Part shown: in pieces, positions 25,831-34,734 of the stretch
Numbering within the stretch: the first letter of the stretch is position 1
Layout of the letters: each line of letters opens with the position of its first letter
NCBI RefSeq assembly: GCF_945873775.1
Contig: NZ_CAMCEC010000008.1
Location: 49,734-113,733 of the forward strand
Direction: 5' to 3'
From: an uncultured Treponema sp.
GTDB taxonomy: Bacteria > Spirochaetota > Spirochaetia > Treponematales > Treponemataceae
Length of the DNA stretch: 64,000 nt
Translations under genes and position numbers: made by a program
The notes under the pieces: generated by a model
What the model saw: only the letters and a program-made list of their open reading frames with translations
Databases searched by the model: none
What the model was told of the DNA's origin: nothing

Positions 25831-26580
25831 ATGGCACGTACTCATTATATCGCCGGAAACTGGAAAATGAACACTTCCAAAGCGGAAGCTGTAAAACTTG
25901 CATCGGATTTGGTTTCCGCATTGAAAGGAAAGACAAACAAATTTATGATTGGTGTTCCTTTTGTTTACCTTGATGCTGTAAGTCAGGTTGTAAAAGGATC
26001 AAACATTATTCTTGCGGCTCAGGATTGCGCTGCGACTGCAAACGGAGCTCACACAGGCGAAGTTTCAACAGAAATGCTCAAGGATCTCGGAGTTCAGTGT
26101 GTAATTCTTGGACATTCAGAACGCCGCCACGAAATTGGTGAGTCTGATGAGCTTATCAACAAAAAAGTTCGTCGCGCTTTAAATGAAGGCTTGGAAGTTG
26201 ACCTTTGCATTGGAGAACTTCTTGCTGACCGTGAGGCAGGAAACGCAGAGCAGGTTTGCGCATTCCAACTTTCTGCAGATTTGGCTGGCGTAACAGAAGA
26301 GCAGATGAAGCGTGTTACAATCGCTTATGAGCCTGTTTGGGCAATAGGAACTGGAAAAACTGCAACTCCAGAAGATGCCGAGGCAATCCACAAATTTGTC
26401 CGTGGATACATTGCAAAACTTTACAATCAGAAAGTTGCCGATGAAGTTATAATTCAGTATGGCGGCTCAATGAAAGCTTCAAATGCTCCAGAGCTTTTGG
26501 CTCAGCCTGATATTGACGGCGGCTTGATTGGCGGAGCTTCTTTGAAAGCTGAAACATTCGTTCCAATCTGCGAGTGCTAA
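25831..26580 (+). CDS. tpiA: Triosephosphate isomerase
   Basis: A 249-residue TIM-barrel enzyme, full length. Catalytic residues are in place: NWKMN (Lys), GHSERR (His) and AYEPVWAIGTGK (Glu and flexible loop), with the phosphate-binding YGGSM and GGLIGGASL. It interconverts dihydroxyacetone phosphate and glyceraldehyde-3-phosphate. The start is ATG 25831; the TTG 6 bases earlier is ignored because AGGAG is correctly spaced for the ATG. It has its own promoter and terminator. Confidence 0.97.
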   Translation: MARTHYIAGNWKMNTSKAEAVKLASDLVSALKGKTNKFMIGVPFVYLDAVSQVVKGSNIILAAQDCAATANGAHTGEVSTEMLKDLGVQCVILGHSERRHEIGESDELINKKVRRALNEGLEVDLCIGELLADREAGNAEQVCAFQLSADLAGVTEEQMKRVTIAYEPVWAIGTGKTATPEDAEAIHKFVRGYIAKLYNQKVADEVIIQYGGSMKASNAPELLAQPDIDGGLIGGASLKAETFVPICEC

Positions 26581-26595
26581 TTTTTCTGCATTGCA

Positions 26596-26639
26596 AAAGC
26601 TGTCCTATGGCTGTAAAAAGCAAAAGGGCAGCTTTTTTC
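26596..26639 (+). terminator. Rho-independent terminator after tpiA
   Basis: Ten-base stem AAAGCTGTCC (26596-26605) with GGGCAGCTTT (26626-26635), one G-U pair, followed by T residues. The next promoter begins directly after it. Confidence 0.7.
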
Positions 26640-26668
26640 TTGTCAGTTCATGTTTATTTTTATATTAT
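26640..26668 (+). promoter_or_regulatory. Promoter ending 9 bases before the chromate transporter ATG
   Basis: TTGTCA (26640-26645), a 17-base spacer and TATTAT (26663-26668). With ATG at 26678 and no ribosome site, the mRNA is predicted to be leaderless or nearly so. Confidence 0.55.
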
Positions 26669-26677
26669 AAAAACATT

Positions 26678-27250
26678 ATGGCTTTGTTCAAAGAACTTGT
26701 AGATTTGTTTATTACTTTCTTTAAAATCGGAATTGTAACTTTTGGCGGCGGACTTACAATGCTTCCTCTTTTGGAACGTGTACTGATTAACGAAAAAAAC
26801 TGGGTTTCCATGGATGAAATTCTTGATTACTATTCAATTGCACAGACAACTCCGGGAATCATTGCGGTAAATGTGGCGACTTTTGTTGGACATAAGCGTG
26901 CTGGAACTATCGGCGGAATTTTCGCGACGCTTGGAATGGTAACGCCTTCAGTAATCATAATAACTATAATCGCAAAATTCATTTCGAACTTTGAGCAAAT
27001 CAGCTGGGTTCAAAAAGCAATGAAGGGAATCAATGCTGCGGTTGCGGCTCTGCTTACTTACGCTGTTTTTAATCTCTGCAAAAAAAATTTAAAAAGTCTT
27101 TGGAGCGTTTTGCTGTTTTTTGCTTCGTTTGTTTCAATTTATTTTTTTCATGCGCATACAGTTTTAGTTATTTTGAGCGCGGCTTTTATTGGCGCTGTTG
27201 CTTTTGCAGTTTCAAAGAAATTTAATTCAGGTGAAGGAATCCAAAAATGA
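26678..27250 (+). CDS. Chromate transporter family, first half-protein
   Basis: A 190-residue membrane protein, one half of a CHR-family pair. FFKIGIVTFGGGLTMLPLLE at the start and the following QTTPGIIAVNVATFVGHKRAG are family signatures. About five or six hydrophobic segments. ATG 26678 is chosen over the far upstream in-frame TTG, which lies inside the tpiA terminator. Known: in many anaerobes two short CHR proteins encoded in tandem work together; their natural substrate is often uncertain. It overlaps the second half by 4 bases. Confidence 0.85.
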   Translation: MALFKELVDLFITFFKIGIVTFGGGLTMLPLLERVLINEKNWVSMDEILDYYSIAQTTPGIIAVNVATFVGHKRAGTIGGIFATLGMVTPSVIIITIIAKFISNFEQISWVQKAMKGINAAVAALLTYAVFNLCKKNLKSLWSVLLFFASFVSIYFFHAHTVLVILSAAFIGAVAFAVSKKFNSGEGIQK

Positions 27251-27810
27251 CTCTTTTGCAATTGTTTTTTGTTTTCATGTATATTGGATTTTTTGCGATT
27301 GGCGGCGGACTTGTTGCGGCGTCTTTTATGCAAAATGTTCTTGTAAATCAGTACGGACTTATTTCTGCGGAAAAATTTTATAGCATGCTTGCAATCAGCG
27401 AAAGCACGCCTGGTCCGATTGGAATAAACATTGCGACTTATATTGGAACAGAACTTTATGGAATTTCTGGCGGAATCATTGCAACGATTGGTGAAGTTCT
27501 TCCATCGATTGTTACAATTATTTTGATTGCTAAATTTTTTTCAAAGTTTCAGGAAAAGCCTTTGGTGAAATCAGTATTTAAAACTTTGCGGCCAGTTACA
27601 AGCGGACTTGTTTTGTGCGTTCTTGTTCAGGTTTTTACGTTGGCGATTTTAAACTTAGGCTCTCAAAATTCTGAATCTAGATTTCTGCAGATTTTCAATT
27701 TGCCGGCTCTTGTTATTTTTGCAGTTTCATTGATTGTGCTATTTAAAACAAAAGTTCATCCTGTTGTAGTTGTTGCTTTTGGCGCAGTTTTTGGAGTTTT
27801 GTTTTTTTAA
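27247..27810 (+). CDS. Chromate transporter family, second half-protein
   Basis: A 187-residue membrane protein homologous to the first half: FMYIGFFAIGGGLVAASFMQ and ESTPGPIGINIATYIG repeat the same signatures. It completes the two-part transporter. ATGA overlap with the preceding gene; its TAA is directly followed by the GTG of the ASKHA gene. Confidence 0.85.
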   Translation: MTLLQLFFVFMYIGFFAIGGGLVAASFMQNVLVNQYGLISAEKFYSMLAISESTPGPIGINIATYIGTELYGISGGIIATIGEVLPSIVTIILIAKFFSKFQEKPLVKSVFKTLRPVTSGLVLCVLVQVFTLAILNLGSQNSESRFLQIFNLPALVIFAVSLIVLFKTKVHPVVVVAFGAVFGVLFF

Positions 27811-29145
27811 GTGATTTGCTCAGTTTGCCGGCACTGCGGTTTATGTGAAGGCTCGGAATCAAAGAAAAATATTTCTGTCCTTGCTGATTTTTCTGGTCTT
27901 GAAAATTTAAAAGGTGATAATTCTCTTCCGCTGAATTTTGTTGGAATTGCTTTTGACATTGGAACGACTTCTATAGCTGCAAATCTTTTTACTTTAAAAG
28001 ATGGAATTCTTGTTTCTTCTGCTGGAGAAGAAAATTGCCAGGTTGAATTTGGAAGCGATGTTGTTTCAAGAATTTCATTTTCAAGTTCGCCTTCTGGTTT
28101 GGAAAAACTTCATAAATCAATTTTATCTCAAATAGAAAAAATTTCAAAAAAACTGATTCTTTCATCTCAAAATTTTTTTGTTGAAAATCGACGTGGACGG
28201 GCAGTGCTAAAGCGCATTGTAATTTCCGGGAACACCGCAATGGAATCTTTTGTTCTTGGAATTTCCGCGGCTTCACTTGCTCAGTTTCCTTTTTCACTTC
28301 CAAGTAAATTTGGATTTTCAGTTCAGGCAAATGAGCTTTGGAATTTTGAAACCATTCCACTTGACTGCGATTTTTATTTTGCACCTGCCGTTGAATCTTT
28401 TGTTGGCGGCGACACGGTTTGCGCAATGATTGCCTGCGGATTTTTGGAAAAAGATAAAAATAAATTTCTTGCTGATATTGGAACAAACTGCGAGCTTTGC
28501 GTTTATTCTGCGGATTCAAATAAAATTTTTTGCGCTTCAACTTCTGCAGGACCGGCATTTGAAGGCTATGGAATTGAATGCGGAATTCCTGCGCAAGAAG
28601 GTGCGATTGCAAAAATTGAAATTCTCGAAAACAAAAAAATAAAATCCTATATTCTTGGAAATGGAAAAGCAATTGGAATTTGCGGAACTGGAATTTTAAG
28701 CGCAGTTTCAGAATTTGTAAAAAGCGGAATAATAGATTCTTTTGGTTCGTTTGTTTCAGAAAGAGAAAAGATAATTCTTAAGGACGAAATTTATATTTGC
28801 CAAAAAGATATAAGAAATTTTCAGCTTGCAAAATCAGCTGTTTTGACTGGACTTGAAATCCTTTCTGAAAAATCAGGATGCAAATCTGGAACTCTTTATT
28901 TGGCTGGAGGCTTCGGTTCGCTTCTTGATATAAAGGATGCCTGCGCTGTAAAAATGATTCCAAGTTTTCTTTCTGAAAAAACTTTTGCCGCTGGAAATGC
29001 TTCTCTTTGCGGAGCTTCAATTTTGCTTTTAAATTTAGATTTAAGAAAATCCGCTTGCGAGCTTGCAGAAAATTCAGTTCATGTAGATCTTGCGCAGGAT
29101 AAATCATTTGAAGGCCTTTACATAAAAAATTTGAATTTTAAATAA
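27811..29145 (+). CDS. ASKHA-domain protein (RamA/RACE C-terminal type) with N-terminal CxxC cluster
   Basis: A 444-residue protein. Residues about 42 onward (NFVGIAFDIGTTSIAANLFT) form the sugar-kinase/Hsp70 ATPase fold of reductive activators of corrinoid proteins: ISGNTAMESFVLG, LADIGTNCE, ICGTGILSAVSEFVKSGII and LAGGFGS are typical. Unlike RamA it lacks the plant-type 2Fe-2S domain; instead the first 12 residues hold four cysteines (C3, C6, C9, C12 in CSVCRHCGLC). GTG 27811 directly follows the transporter stop, so the cysteine cluster depends on that start. No corrinoid methyltransferase is nearby, so the partner is unknown. Confidence 0.7.
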   Translation: MICSVCRHCGLCEGSESKKNISVLADFSGLENLKGDNSLPLNFVGIAFDIGTTSIAANLFTLKDGILVSSAGEENCQVEFGSDVVSRISFSSSPSGLEKLHKSILSQIEKISKKLILSSQNFFVENRRGRAVLKRIVISGNTAMESFVLGISAASLAQFPFSLPSKFGFSVQANELWNFETIPLDCDFYFAPAVESFVGGDTVCAMIACGFLEKDKNKFLADIGTNCELCVYSADSNKIFCASTSAGPAFEGYGIECGIPAQEGAIAKIEILENKKIKSYILGNGKAIGICGTGILSAVSEFVKSGIIDSFGSFVSEREKIILKDEIYICQKDIRNFQLAKSAVLTGLEILSEKSGCKSGTLYLAGGFGSLLDIKDACAVKMIPSFLSEKTFAAGNASLCGASILLLNLDLRKSACELAENSVHVDLAQDKSFEGLYIKNLNFK

Positions 29146-29178
29146 ACATTTTTGCTGCATTTCAAATTTTACAGTTCA

Positions 29179-29207
29179 TTGCTTTTTTCACGGAAACTCG
29201 ATATATT
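29179..29207 (+). promoter_or_regulatory. Promoter ending 9 bases before the prfA ATG
   Basis: TTGCTT (29179-29184), a 17-base spacer and TATATT (29202-29207). ATG 29217 has no ribosome site; a leaderless start is predicted. Confidence 0.5.
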
Positions 29208-29216
29208 TTATAGACT

Positions 29217-30302
29217 ATGGATTTGATAAAAAAACTTGAAGATCTTTCTGCCCGTTACAATGTAGTTTCAGAACTTGTTGGAGATGCCTCTTTAATTAAG
29301 GATCAGAAAAAATACAAAGAAACAATGCGCGAGCATCAGCAGCTTACAGAACTTATGTCGCTTTATGATGAATATAAAAAAATTTTAAAAGGAATTGAAG
29401 ATGCGACTGTCCTCATAACAGAAGAGGAAGACCGCGACATGAAGGAGCTTGCAAGAGAAGAACTGAAAGAGCTTGAAGAAAAAAAGCCTAAAATGGAAGA
29501 AGAAATAAAACTTAAGCTGATTCCGCCAGATCCTCTTGATGAAAAAAATATTATTCTTGAAATTAGAAGTGCTGCTGGTGGAGATGAAGCTAGCTTGTTT
29601 GTCCGTGATTTGTGGGAAATGTATATGCACCTTGCAGAACGCAAAGGCTGGAAAACGGAAACGATGGAAGCTCAGGAAACTGCAGTTGGCGGATTCAATA
29701 AAATTGTAACATCAATTGCTGGAAAATTTGTTTATGGAACTTTAAGGTGGGAAAGCGGAGTTCATCGTGTTCAGCGTGTTCCTGCAACAGAAAGCCAGGG
29801 ACGTCTTCAGACTTCAACAGTAACTGTCGCCGTTTTGCCGGAAGCGGAAGAAACTGAAATTCAAATTCGGCCAGAAGATGTCCGTGTTGACGTTATGCGT
29901 GCGGGCGGTCCGGGCGGTCAGTGTGTTAATACAACAGATTCCGCAGTCCGCTTGACTCATATTCCTACTGGAATTGTTGTTATTCAGCAGGACGAAAAAA
30001 GCCAGCATAAAAACAAAGACAAGGCGTTTAGAGTTTTGCGTGCACGTCTTTTCGATCTTGAAGAAAGCAAGCGTCAGTCAGAACGTGCAGATGCAAGAAA
30101 AAGCATGGTTGGAAGCGGTGCCCGCAGTGAAAAAATCCGCACTTATAATTTTCCTCAAGATAGAGTTACAGATCACCGCATAAATTTGAGCTTGCACAAT
30201 TTGCCTTCATTTTTGATGGGCAACATGGATGAAATGCTTGATGCGCTGAATGTCTATGCAAAAGAGGAGCAGTTAAAAGACAGTTCTGATCTTGTAAGTT
30301 GA
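29217..30302 (+). CDS. prfA: Peptide chain release factor 1
   Basis: A 361-residue class-I release factor. The catalytic GGQ lies in MRAGGPGGQCVNTTDSAVRL, and VQRVPATESQGR fits RF1. The stop-codon recognition region is present upstream. It terminates translation at UAA and UAG. Overlapped by the prmC start, whose product methylates the GGQ glutamine, the common pairing in bacteria. Confidence 0.95.
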   Translation: MDLIKKLEDLSARYNVVSELVGDASLIKDQKKYKETMREHQQLTELMSLYDEYKKILKGIEDATVLITEEEDRDMKELAREELKELEEKKPKMEEEIKLKLIPPDPLDEKNIILEIRSAAGGDEASLFVRDLWEMYMHLAERKGWKTETMEAQETAVGGFNKIVTSIAGKFVYGTLRWESGVHRVQRVPATESQGRLQTSTVTVAVLPEAEETEIQIRPEDVRVDVMRAGGPGGQCVNTTDSAVRLTHIPTGIVVIQQDEKSQHKNKDKAFRVLRARLFDLEESKRQSERADARKSMVGSGARSEKIRTYNFPQDRVTDHRINLSLHNLPSFLMGNMDEMLDALNVYAKEEQLKDSSDLVS

Positions 30303-31246
30303 AATTTAAAGACATGACAATAAGCCAAGCCAGAAAGTTTGCATTATCAGAATTAAAATCCAGTCCAAGTCCTGCCCTTGATGCTGATGTTATTTTAAAA
30401 TGGATTTTGAAATGTGATCAGACTTTTATTCTTTTTCATTCTGAAACAGAACTCTCTGAACCGCAAAAAGAATTTTTTTGTTCTTCAATTGAAAAAAGAA
30501 AAACTGGCTTGCCTGTCGCATATATTACAGGAATAAAAGAATTTTTTGGATATGATTTTGAAGTTGACCAAAATGTTCTTATTCCAAAACCTGATACAGA
30601 ACTGCTTGTTGAAAATGCCGTTAACTTTATTGAAGAAAAATTTCATGCATCTTCAGATTGCAAAATTCCTTCTGTCTGCGATATGTGCTCTGGAAGCGGC
30701 TGTGTTGGAATCAGCATTTTAAAGTTTATCGAGGAAAAAAAAATAATTCCCAAGCCGTTGCTTCCCAAACTTGTTTTTGCGGATATAAGCAAAAATACTC
30801 TTGATATTGCAAAAAAAAATTCTTTGCGTTTGCTTAGCAAATTCGCTTTTGAAAAAACTGTCTTTGTTCAAAGCAATCTTTTTGAAAATTTGGGGCATAG
30901 CAGAAAAGGTCTTTTTGATGTCATTGTTTCTAATCCGCCATACATTCCGTATTCGCAAACTGTTGAGCTCTTAAAAGATGGAAGAGGAGAGCCTTCACTT
31001 GCTTTGTGCGGCGACATTGATTTAAATGGAAATCTTACAAATCTTGACGATGGTCTTGAAATTATACGGAACTTGATTTTTCAGTCAGTTGATTTTTTGA
31101 TTCCGGGCGGAATTTTGATTTTGGAAACTGGCGAATACAATGCTTTGCAAACTAAAAAAATAATGGAAGATTCGGGATTCAGGGATGTAAAAATTTATAA
31201 AGACTTGGAAGGGCAGTTTAGAAATGTCAGCGGAATTCTTGCTTGA
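30299..31246 (+). CDS. prmC: Release factor glutamine methyltransferase
   Basis: About 315 residues (TTG 30299, overlapping prfA as TTGA) or 310 residues (ATG 30314); neither start has a strong ribosome site. SAM-binding DMCSGSGCVGIS and the catalytic NPPY in VSNPPYIPYS are diagnostic. It N5-methylates the GGQ glutamine of release factors. The next gene begins inside its 3' end (23-base overlap), giving a three-gene unit. Confidence 0.9.
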   Translation: MKFKDMTISQARKFALSELKSSPSPALDADVILKWILKCDQTFILFHSETELSEPQKEFFCSSIEKRKTGLPVAYITGIKEFFGYDFEVDQNVLIPKPDTELLVENAVNFIEEKFHASSDCKIPSVCDMCSGSGCVGISILKFIEEKKIIPKPLLPKLVFADISKNTLDIAKKNSLRLLSKFAFEKTVFVQSNLFENLGHSRKGLFDVIVSNPPYIPYSQTVELLKDGRGEPSLALCGDIDLNGNLTNLDDGLEIIRNLIFQSVDFLIPGGILILETGEYNALQTKKIMEDSGFRDVKIYKDLEGQFRNVSGILA

Positions 31247-32513
31247 AATAAAATCTCTTGCGCATAAAAATAACGTTCCCATTATGCAGGATGCAACGTC
31301 TGAATTTATTTGCAGTTTTATAAAAAGTCATAATGTCAAATCAGTTTTGGAAATTGGAACGGCTGTTGGATATTCTGCTATTCAGTTTGCGCTTGTTGAT
31401 GAAAACATAAAAGTTACAACAATTGAAATCGACATAGACCGGACTATTCAGGCAATCCAAAATGTGGAAAAATGCGGTTTAAAAAACAGAATAAAAATTA
31501 TAAACAACGATGCTCTTTCTTGCGATATAAATGAAAAATTTGACTTGATTTTTATTGATGCGGCAAAAGCTCAGTATGAAAAATTTTTTGAAAAGTTCAA
31601 GGCAAATTTAAATCCAGACGGTGCAATCATAAGCGACAATTTGCTGTTTCATGGAATTGTTGAAAATCAGAATCTTGCAAAAAGCTATAGCACAAAAAAA
31701 CTTGTTAGAAAAATAAAACGCTATGTGAATTTTTTAAAAGAAAATATAGAATTTTCAACTGAATTTTATAAAACCGGAGACGGAATTTCTGTCAGCAAAT
31801 TTAAAACTGATTATTTAAATTTTATTTCAGAAGAAAATTTTATTGAAGAAAAAAAATATTTTAAGATTTTTAAAATTGACCAGAAGCGGATTTTAAAGCT
31901 TTTCAATGAAAATGTTTTTAAAGAATTTGCATTGATGGATTTTAGAAATTCCCAATTTGCATACAATCAAAATATTTCAAAATTTATGCCTTGTGATTTT
32001 TTGAAAATAAGCGGATGCTTTGGAATTGTTTTTCAAAATTACAGTGCAAAATTTCCATCACAAATTTTGCATGAAGCTGATAAAAATATTTTTTCTGACA
32101 AATTTGTTTTGCTTCATAAAAAACTTTTGAGTTTAAATGCGGAAAGCCTTGCAAGTTATAAAGAACTGCTTCTTTTTATTTTGGGCGGAAATTCAAAAGA
32201 GAATTCTTCTGTTATAAGAAAATTAAAAAAACTTCCAGATGGAAACTTTTTTTGCCACGGAAATTTCTGTCCGGAAAATATTTTCATTGATGAAAATAAA
32301 AATTTGTTTGCCTCGAATTTTCTTTTTTCTTGCAAAGGACCCAAAGAATTTGACATTGCCAGAACTTTTTATATTTTATCAAAGTCTGAGCCTGAAAATT
32401 TAATTTTAAAACCAGAAGATTATTTAGCAACAATGAAAACTGACAAAAATGATTTGCTGCCATTTATTGAAGTTATCAATGACTGCAAAAATTCTTTTTC
32501 TGCTATTTTCTAG
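31224..32513 (+). CDS. O-methyltransferase (TrmR/YrrM-like) fused to a degenerate APH-like kinase domain
   Basis: A 429-residue protein. Residues 1-190 are a family-3 O-methyltransferase: LEIGTAVGYSAI binds SAM and FIDAAKAQYEKFF is the metal/catalytic region; related proteins methylate tRNA 5-hydroxyuridine. Residues about 215-429 resemble an aminoglycoside-phosphotransferase fold: FFCHGNFCPENIFI and GPKEFDIARTFYIL match the Brenner and C-terminal motifs. The catalytic HGD is HGN, and the following Asp-Trp of the metal site is replaced (FASNF), so kinase activity is doubtful. Overlaps prmC by 23 bases and the convergent Fe-ADH-like gene by 4. Confidence 0.65.
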   Translation: MSAEFLLEIKSLAHKNNVPIMQDATSEFICSFIKSHNVKSVLEIGTAVGYSAIQFALVDENIKVTTIEIDIDRTIQAIQNVEKCGLKNRIKIINNDALSCDINEKFDLIFIDAAKAQYEKFFEKFKANLNPDGAIISDNLLFHGIVENQNLAKSYSTKKLVRKIKRYVNFLKENIEFSTEFYKTGDGISVSKFKTDYLNFISEENFIEEKKYFKIFKIDQKRILKLFNENVFKEFALMDFRNSQFAYNQNISKFMPCDFLKISGCFGIVFQNYSAKFPSQILHEADKNIFSDKFVLLHKKLLSLNAESLASYKELLLFILGGNSKENSSVIRKLKKLPDGNFFCHGNFCPENIFIDENKNLFASNFLFSCKGPKEFDIARTFYILSKSEPENLILKPEDYLATMKTDKNDLLPFIEVINDCKNSFSAIF

Positions 32514-33655
32514 GAAATCAGTTTTAAAACATCCGCAATTTTCTTTTTTGTTACAGTTTTTGGATTCAGTTCTGTATATTTGTTTTTTAAAATATTTTCT
32601 TGAATAAACGAAACGTCTTCCTTTGAAATTTTTACTTCTTCAATTTTTTTTGCAACAGAAAGTTCTTTGAAAAATTTTTCAACAGAAGTTATCGCGGTTT
32701 TTCTAAATGATTCTGGATAAGCCGAAGATGAAACTTTTGCTCCCATATTTACTGCGATGTCTTTGTATTTTTGTCCTGTTGAAGCTGCGTTGAATTCCAT
32801 TGTTTCCTTGAATATTGGAACTATGGCTTTTGAAAAAGAAATGCCTAATGCCGCTTCTATAGAAAGTGAAGCTGCTGTTGCAAATGCCGCGCCTCCGTTT
32901 GCAAAAGCTATGCCAGTGTAGTACTGCGCATAAAGCATATTTTCTATTGCCTTTGAATTTCCCTTTGAAGCCAAAATTGCATTTTCCGAAATCAACTTTA
33001 TTGCTTTTAATGCAAAAAAGTCGGTTAGTTCCCATGAAGATTTGCAGATAAGCGATTCAATGGAAGAAATCAAAAGTGAAGCTGCCGAAATTGAAAAATC
33101 ATTTTTGTCCGCAATGGAAGCAAGTTCCGTGTCAAAAAAAACTGCTTTTGGAATTGCATTTACGTCTGAACATTCGATTTTTTTCCGCTGTGATTCATCT
33201 TCTAAAATAAAAACGTGGCTAGAGTCCCATGCGTTTCCGATTGAAGTAAAAAACATATAAAGCGGAATTGCTTTGTTTTTTGATTTTGCTTTTCCTTCCA
33301 GTTTTCTTGGATCTGAAATTTCAGGATTTGAAAGAAGAAGCGATACTGCTTTTGAAATATCTGAAACTGATTTTGAGCCCACTGAAATTACTGCGTCTGC
33401 CCTGAGCGTTTTTGCTGCGTTCAATGCGGCTCTGGTGTCGGAAAGAGAGGCCGCCTGGCTTACTCTGTCAAAAATGCTGTATACGATTCTATTTTTTGCA
33501 AGCATTGAGGAAATTTTTTTTAATGCACTTTGAAATTCTGGGTTTGCTATGATAAAAATTCTTTGAAAACCGCTGTTTTTTATTTCTTCATTGAAATTTT
33601 TTAAAGTGCCTGCTCCGAAAAACGAAATTCCTGTTGTGACAATTTGATTCGACAT
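32510..33655 (-). CDS. Decayed iron-containing alcohol dehydrogenase paralogue (probable pseudoenzyme)
   Basis: A 381-residue protein with the overall length and order of Fe-ADH enzymes. ATG 33655 has GAGG upstream; the TTG 12 bases earlier is rejected. The key residues are lost: the NAD loop normally GGGS reads VGSKS (VISVGSKSVSD); the first metal motif (MDALTHAIE in enzymes) reads ASLLISSIES; and the His-rich motif (HALAHPLG...PHG) reads ATAASLSIEAALGISFSK, leaving no His ligand. The frame is intact with normal codon use, so it is maintained. It may have a structural or other role, or be an early pseudogene. Convergent with the methyltransferase gene, overlapping by 4 bases. Confidence 0.65.
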   Translation of the reverse strand: MSNQIVTTGISFFGAGTLKNFNEEIKNSGFQRIFIIANPEFQSALKKISSMLAKNRIVYSIFDRVSQAASLSDTRAALNAAKTLRADAVISVGSKSVSDISKAVSLLLSNPEISDPRKLEGKAKSKNKAIPLYMFFTSIGNAWDSSHVFILEDESQRKKIECSDVNAIPKAVFFDTELASIADKNDFSISAASLLISSIESLICKSSWELTDFFALKAIKLISENAILASKGNSKAIENMLYAQYYTGIAFANGGAAFATAASLSIEAALGISFSKAIVPIFKETMEFNAASTGQKYKDIAVNMGAKVSSSAYPESFRKTAITSVEKFFKELSVAKKIEEVKISKEDVSFIQENILKNKYTELNPKTVTKKKIADVLKLIS

Positions 33656-33679
33656 TTTTTTCCTCAAAGATTCAATTTT

Positions 33680-33708
33680 ATTATGAACTGAAATTATATA
33701 TACGTCAA
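33680..33708 (-). promoter_or_regulatory. Promoter of the Fe-ADH-like gene
   Basis: On the minus strand: TTGACG (33703-33708), a 17-base spacer and CATAAT (33680-33685), 24 bases before ATG 33655, which has GAGG upstream. Confidence 0.5.
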
Positions 33709-33765
33709 CTAAAATTTAAGCTATTCTGAAAAACAAATTGTTATTTATAGATATTTTTTGTCTTA

Positions 33766-33794
33766 TTGTAAATAATGCTTAGTTCAGATAGAAT
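33766..33794 (+). promoter_or_regulatory. Promoter ending 7 bases before the substrate-binding protein ATG
   Basis: TTGTAA (33766-33771), a 17-base spacer and TAGAAT (33789-33794). It decides the start: ATG 33775 lies between the hexamers, so ATG 33802 is used. No ribosome site is seen, so the mRNA is probably leaderless. I found no clear Zur site. Confidence 0.5.
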
Positions 33795-33801
33795 ATACTT
33801 T

Positions 33802-34734
33802 ATGGAAGAAAAGAAATCTCTTAAAATAACCTTAATTTTTACAATATGTTTTTTTGTGTTTATTGTTTCCTTTTTTTCAGTTTGGAAAATTTCTTTGTCG
33901 GAAAAACAGGTTTCTGCTTCGGCTGATTCTGAAAAAATAAAAATAACGGCATCTTTTTATCCGATTTATATAATGCTTTTGAATTTGACGGACGGAATTA
34001 ACAATGTTGAAGTTTCGCTTTTAGCTCCTGCTGAAACTGGCTGCTTGCATGATTATCAGCTTACAACTGGCGACATGAAGCTTATTGAAAAATGCGACAT
34101 TCTTGTTGTGAACGGAAGCGGAATGGAAGATTTTTTTGACAAGGCTTTTTCCATGAAAAAAAATTCGCTTATTGTCGCTTCTGATGGTTTTGAGCTTTTG
34201 GACGGAAATCCTCATGTCTGGGTGAGCGTTTCAGGCGCGATTTACGAAGTGCAAAAAATAACAGAAGGACTTTGTGCGCTTGATTCAAAAAATTCAGAAA
34301 GCTACAAAAAAAATTCTTTGGCGTATATAGAAAAATTAAATGCTCTTGAACAAAAAATGAAAAGCTCTCTGGCTTCTTTTGCCGGAAAAAAAATTATAAC
34401 TTTCCATGAAGCGTTTCCTTATTTTGCAAAAGAATTCGGTTTTGAAATTTCAGCAGTTATTGAGCAAGAGCCGGGAACTGTTCCGAGCGCAAAGGAACTG
34501 GCAAAAATAATTGAAAGAATAAAATCTGTTGCAAGCCTAGGCGAGGATGTCGCTCTTTTTGCAGAGCCTCAGTATTCTTCCAGCGCAGCTAAAATCATTG
34601 GAAAGGAAACCGGGCTTTCAGTTTATGAGCTTGATCCATGTGTGAATGGCCAGCTGGAAAAAAACGCATATATTGAAGGCATGGAAAAAAATCTTTCAGT
34701 TTTGATGAATGCTTTTTCAGAGGAAAAAAAATAA
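33802..34734 (+). CDS. Zinc/manganese-type ABC transporter substrate-binding protein (ZnuA-like)
   Basis: A 310-residue cluster-9 binding protein with an N-terminal membrane segment (LKITLIFTICFFVFIVSFFSVW) acting as signal or anchor; I see no lipobox cysteine. Metal ligands of the family are present: His in GCLHDYQLT, His in NPHVWVS, His in ITFHEAFPYF and an acidic ligand in LFAEPQYSS. It lacks the long His-rich loop of E. coli ZnuA. First of a znuA-znuC-znuB-like run whose genes overlap or nearly touch. Zinc is the likeliest metal, but manganese cannot be excluded. Confidence 0.82.
   Translation: MEEKKSLKITLIFTICFFVFIVSFFSVWKISLSEKQVSASADSEKIKITASFYPIYIMLLNLTDGINNVEVSLLAPAETGCLHDYQLTTGDMKLIEKCDILVVNGSGMEDFFDKAFSMKKNSLIVASDGFELLDGNPHVWVSVSGAIYEVQKITEGLCALDSKNSESYKKNSLAYIEKLNALEQKMKSSLASFAGKKIITFHEAFPYFAKEFGFEISAVIEQEPGTVPSAKELAKIIERIKSVASLGEDVALFAEPQYSSSAAKIIGKETGLSVYELDPCVNGQLEKNAYIEGMEKNLSVLMNAFSEEKK

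Noticed and set aside
28000..28670. Long antisense frames within the ASKHA gene and similar shadows elsewhere
   Set aside because: They lie opposite clearly homologous genes, lack ribosome sites and have low-complexity Gln/Phe/Leu composition typical of AT-rich antisense frames.
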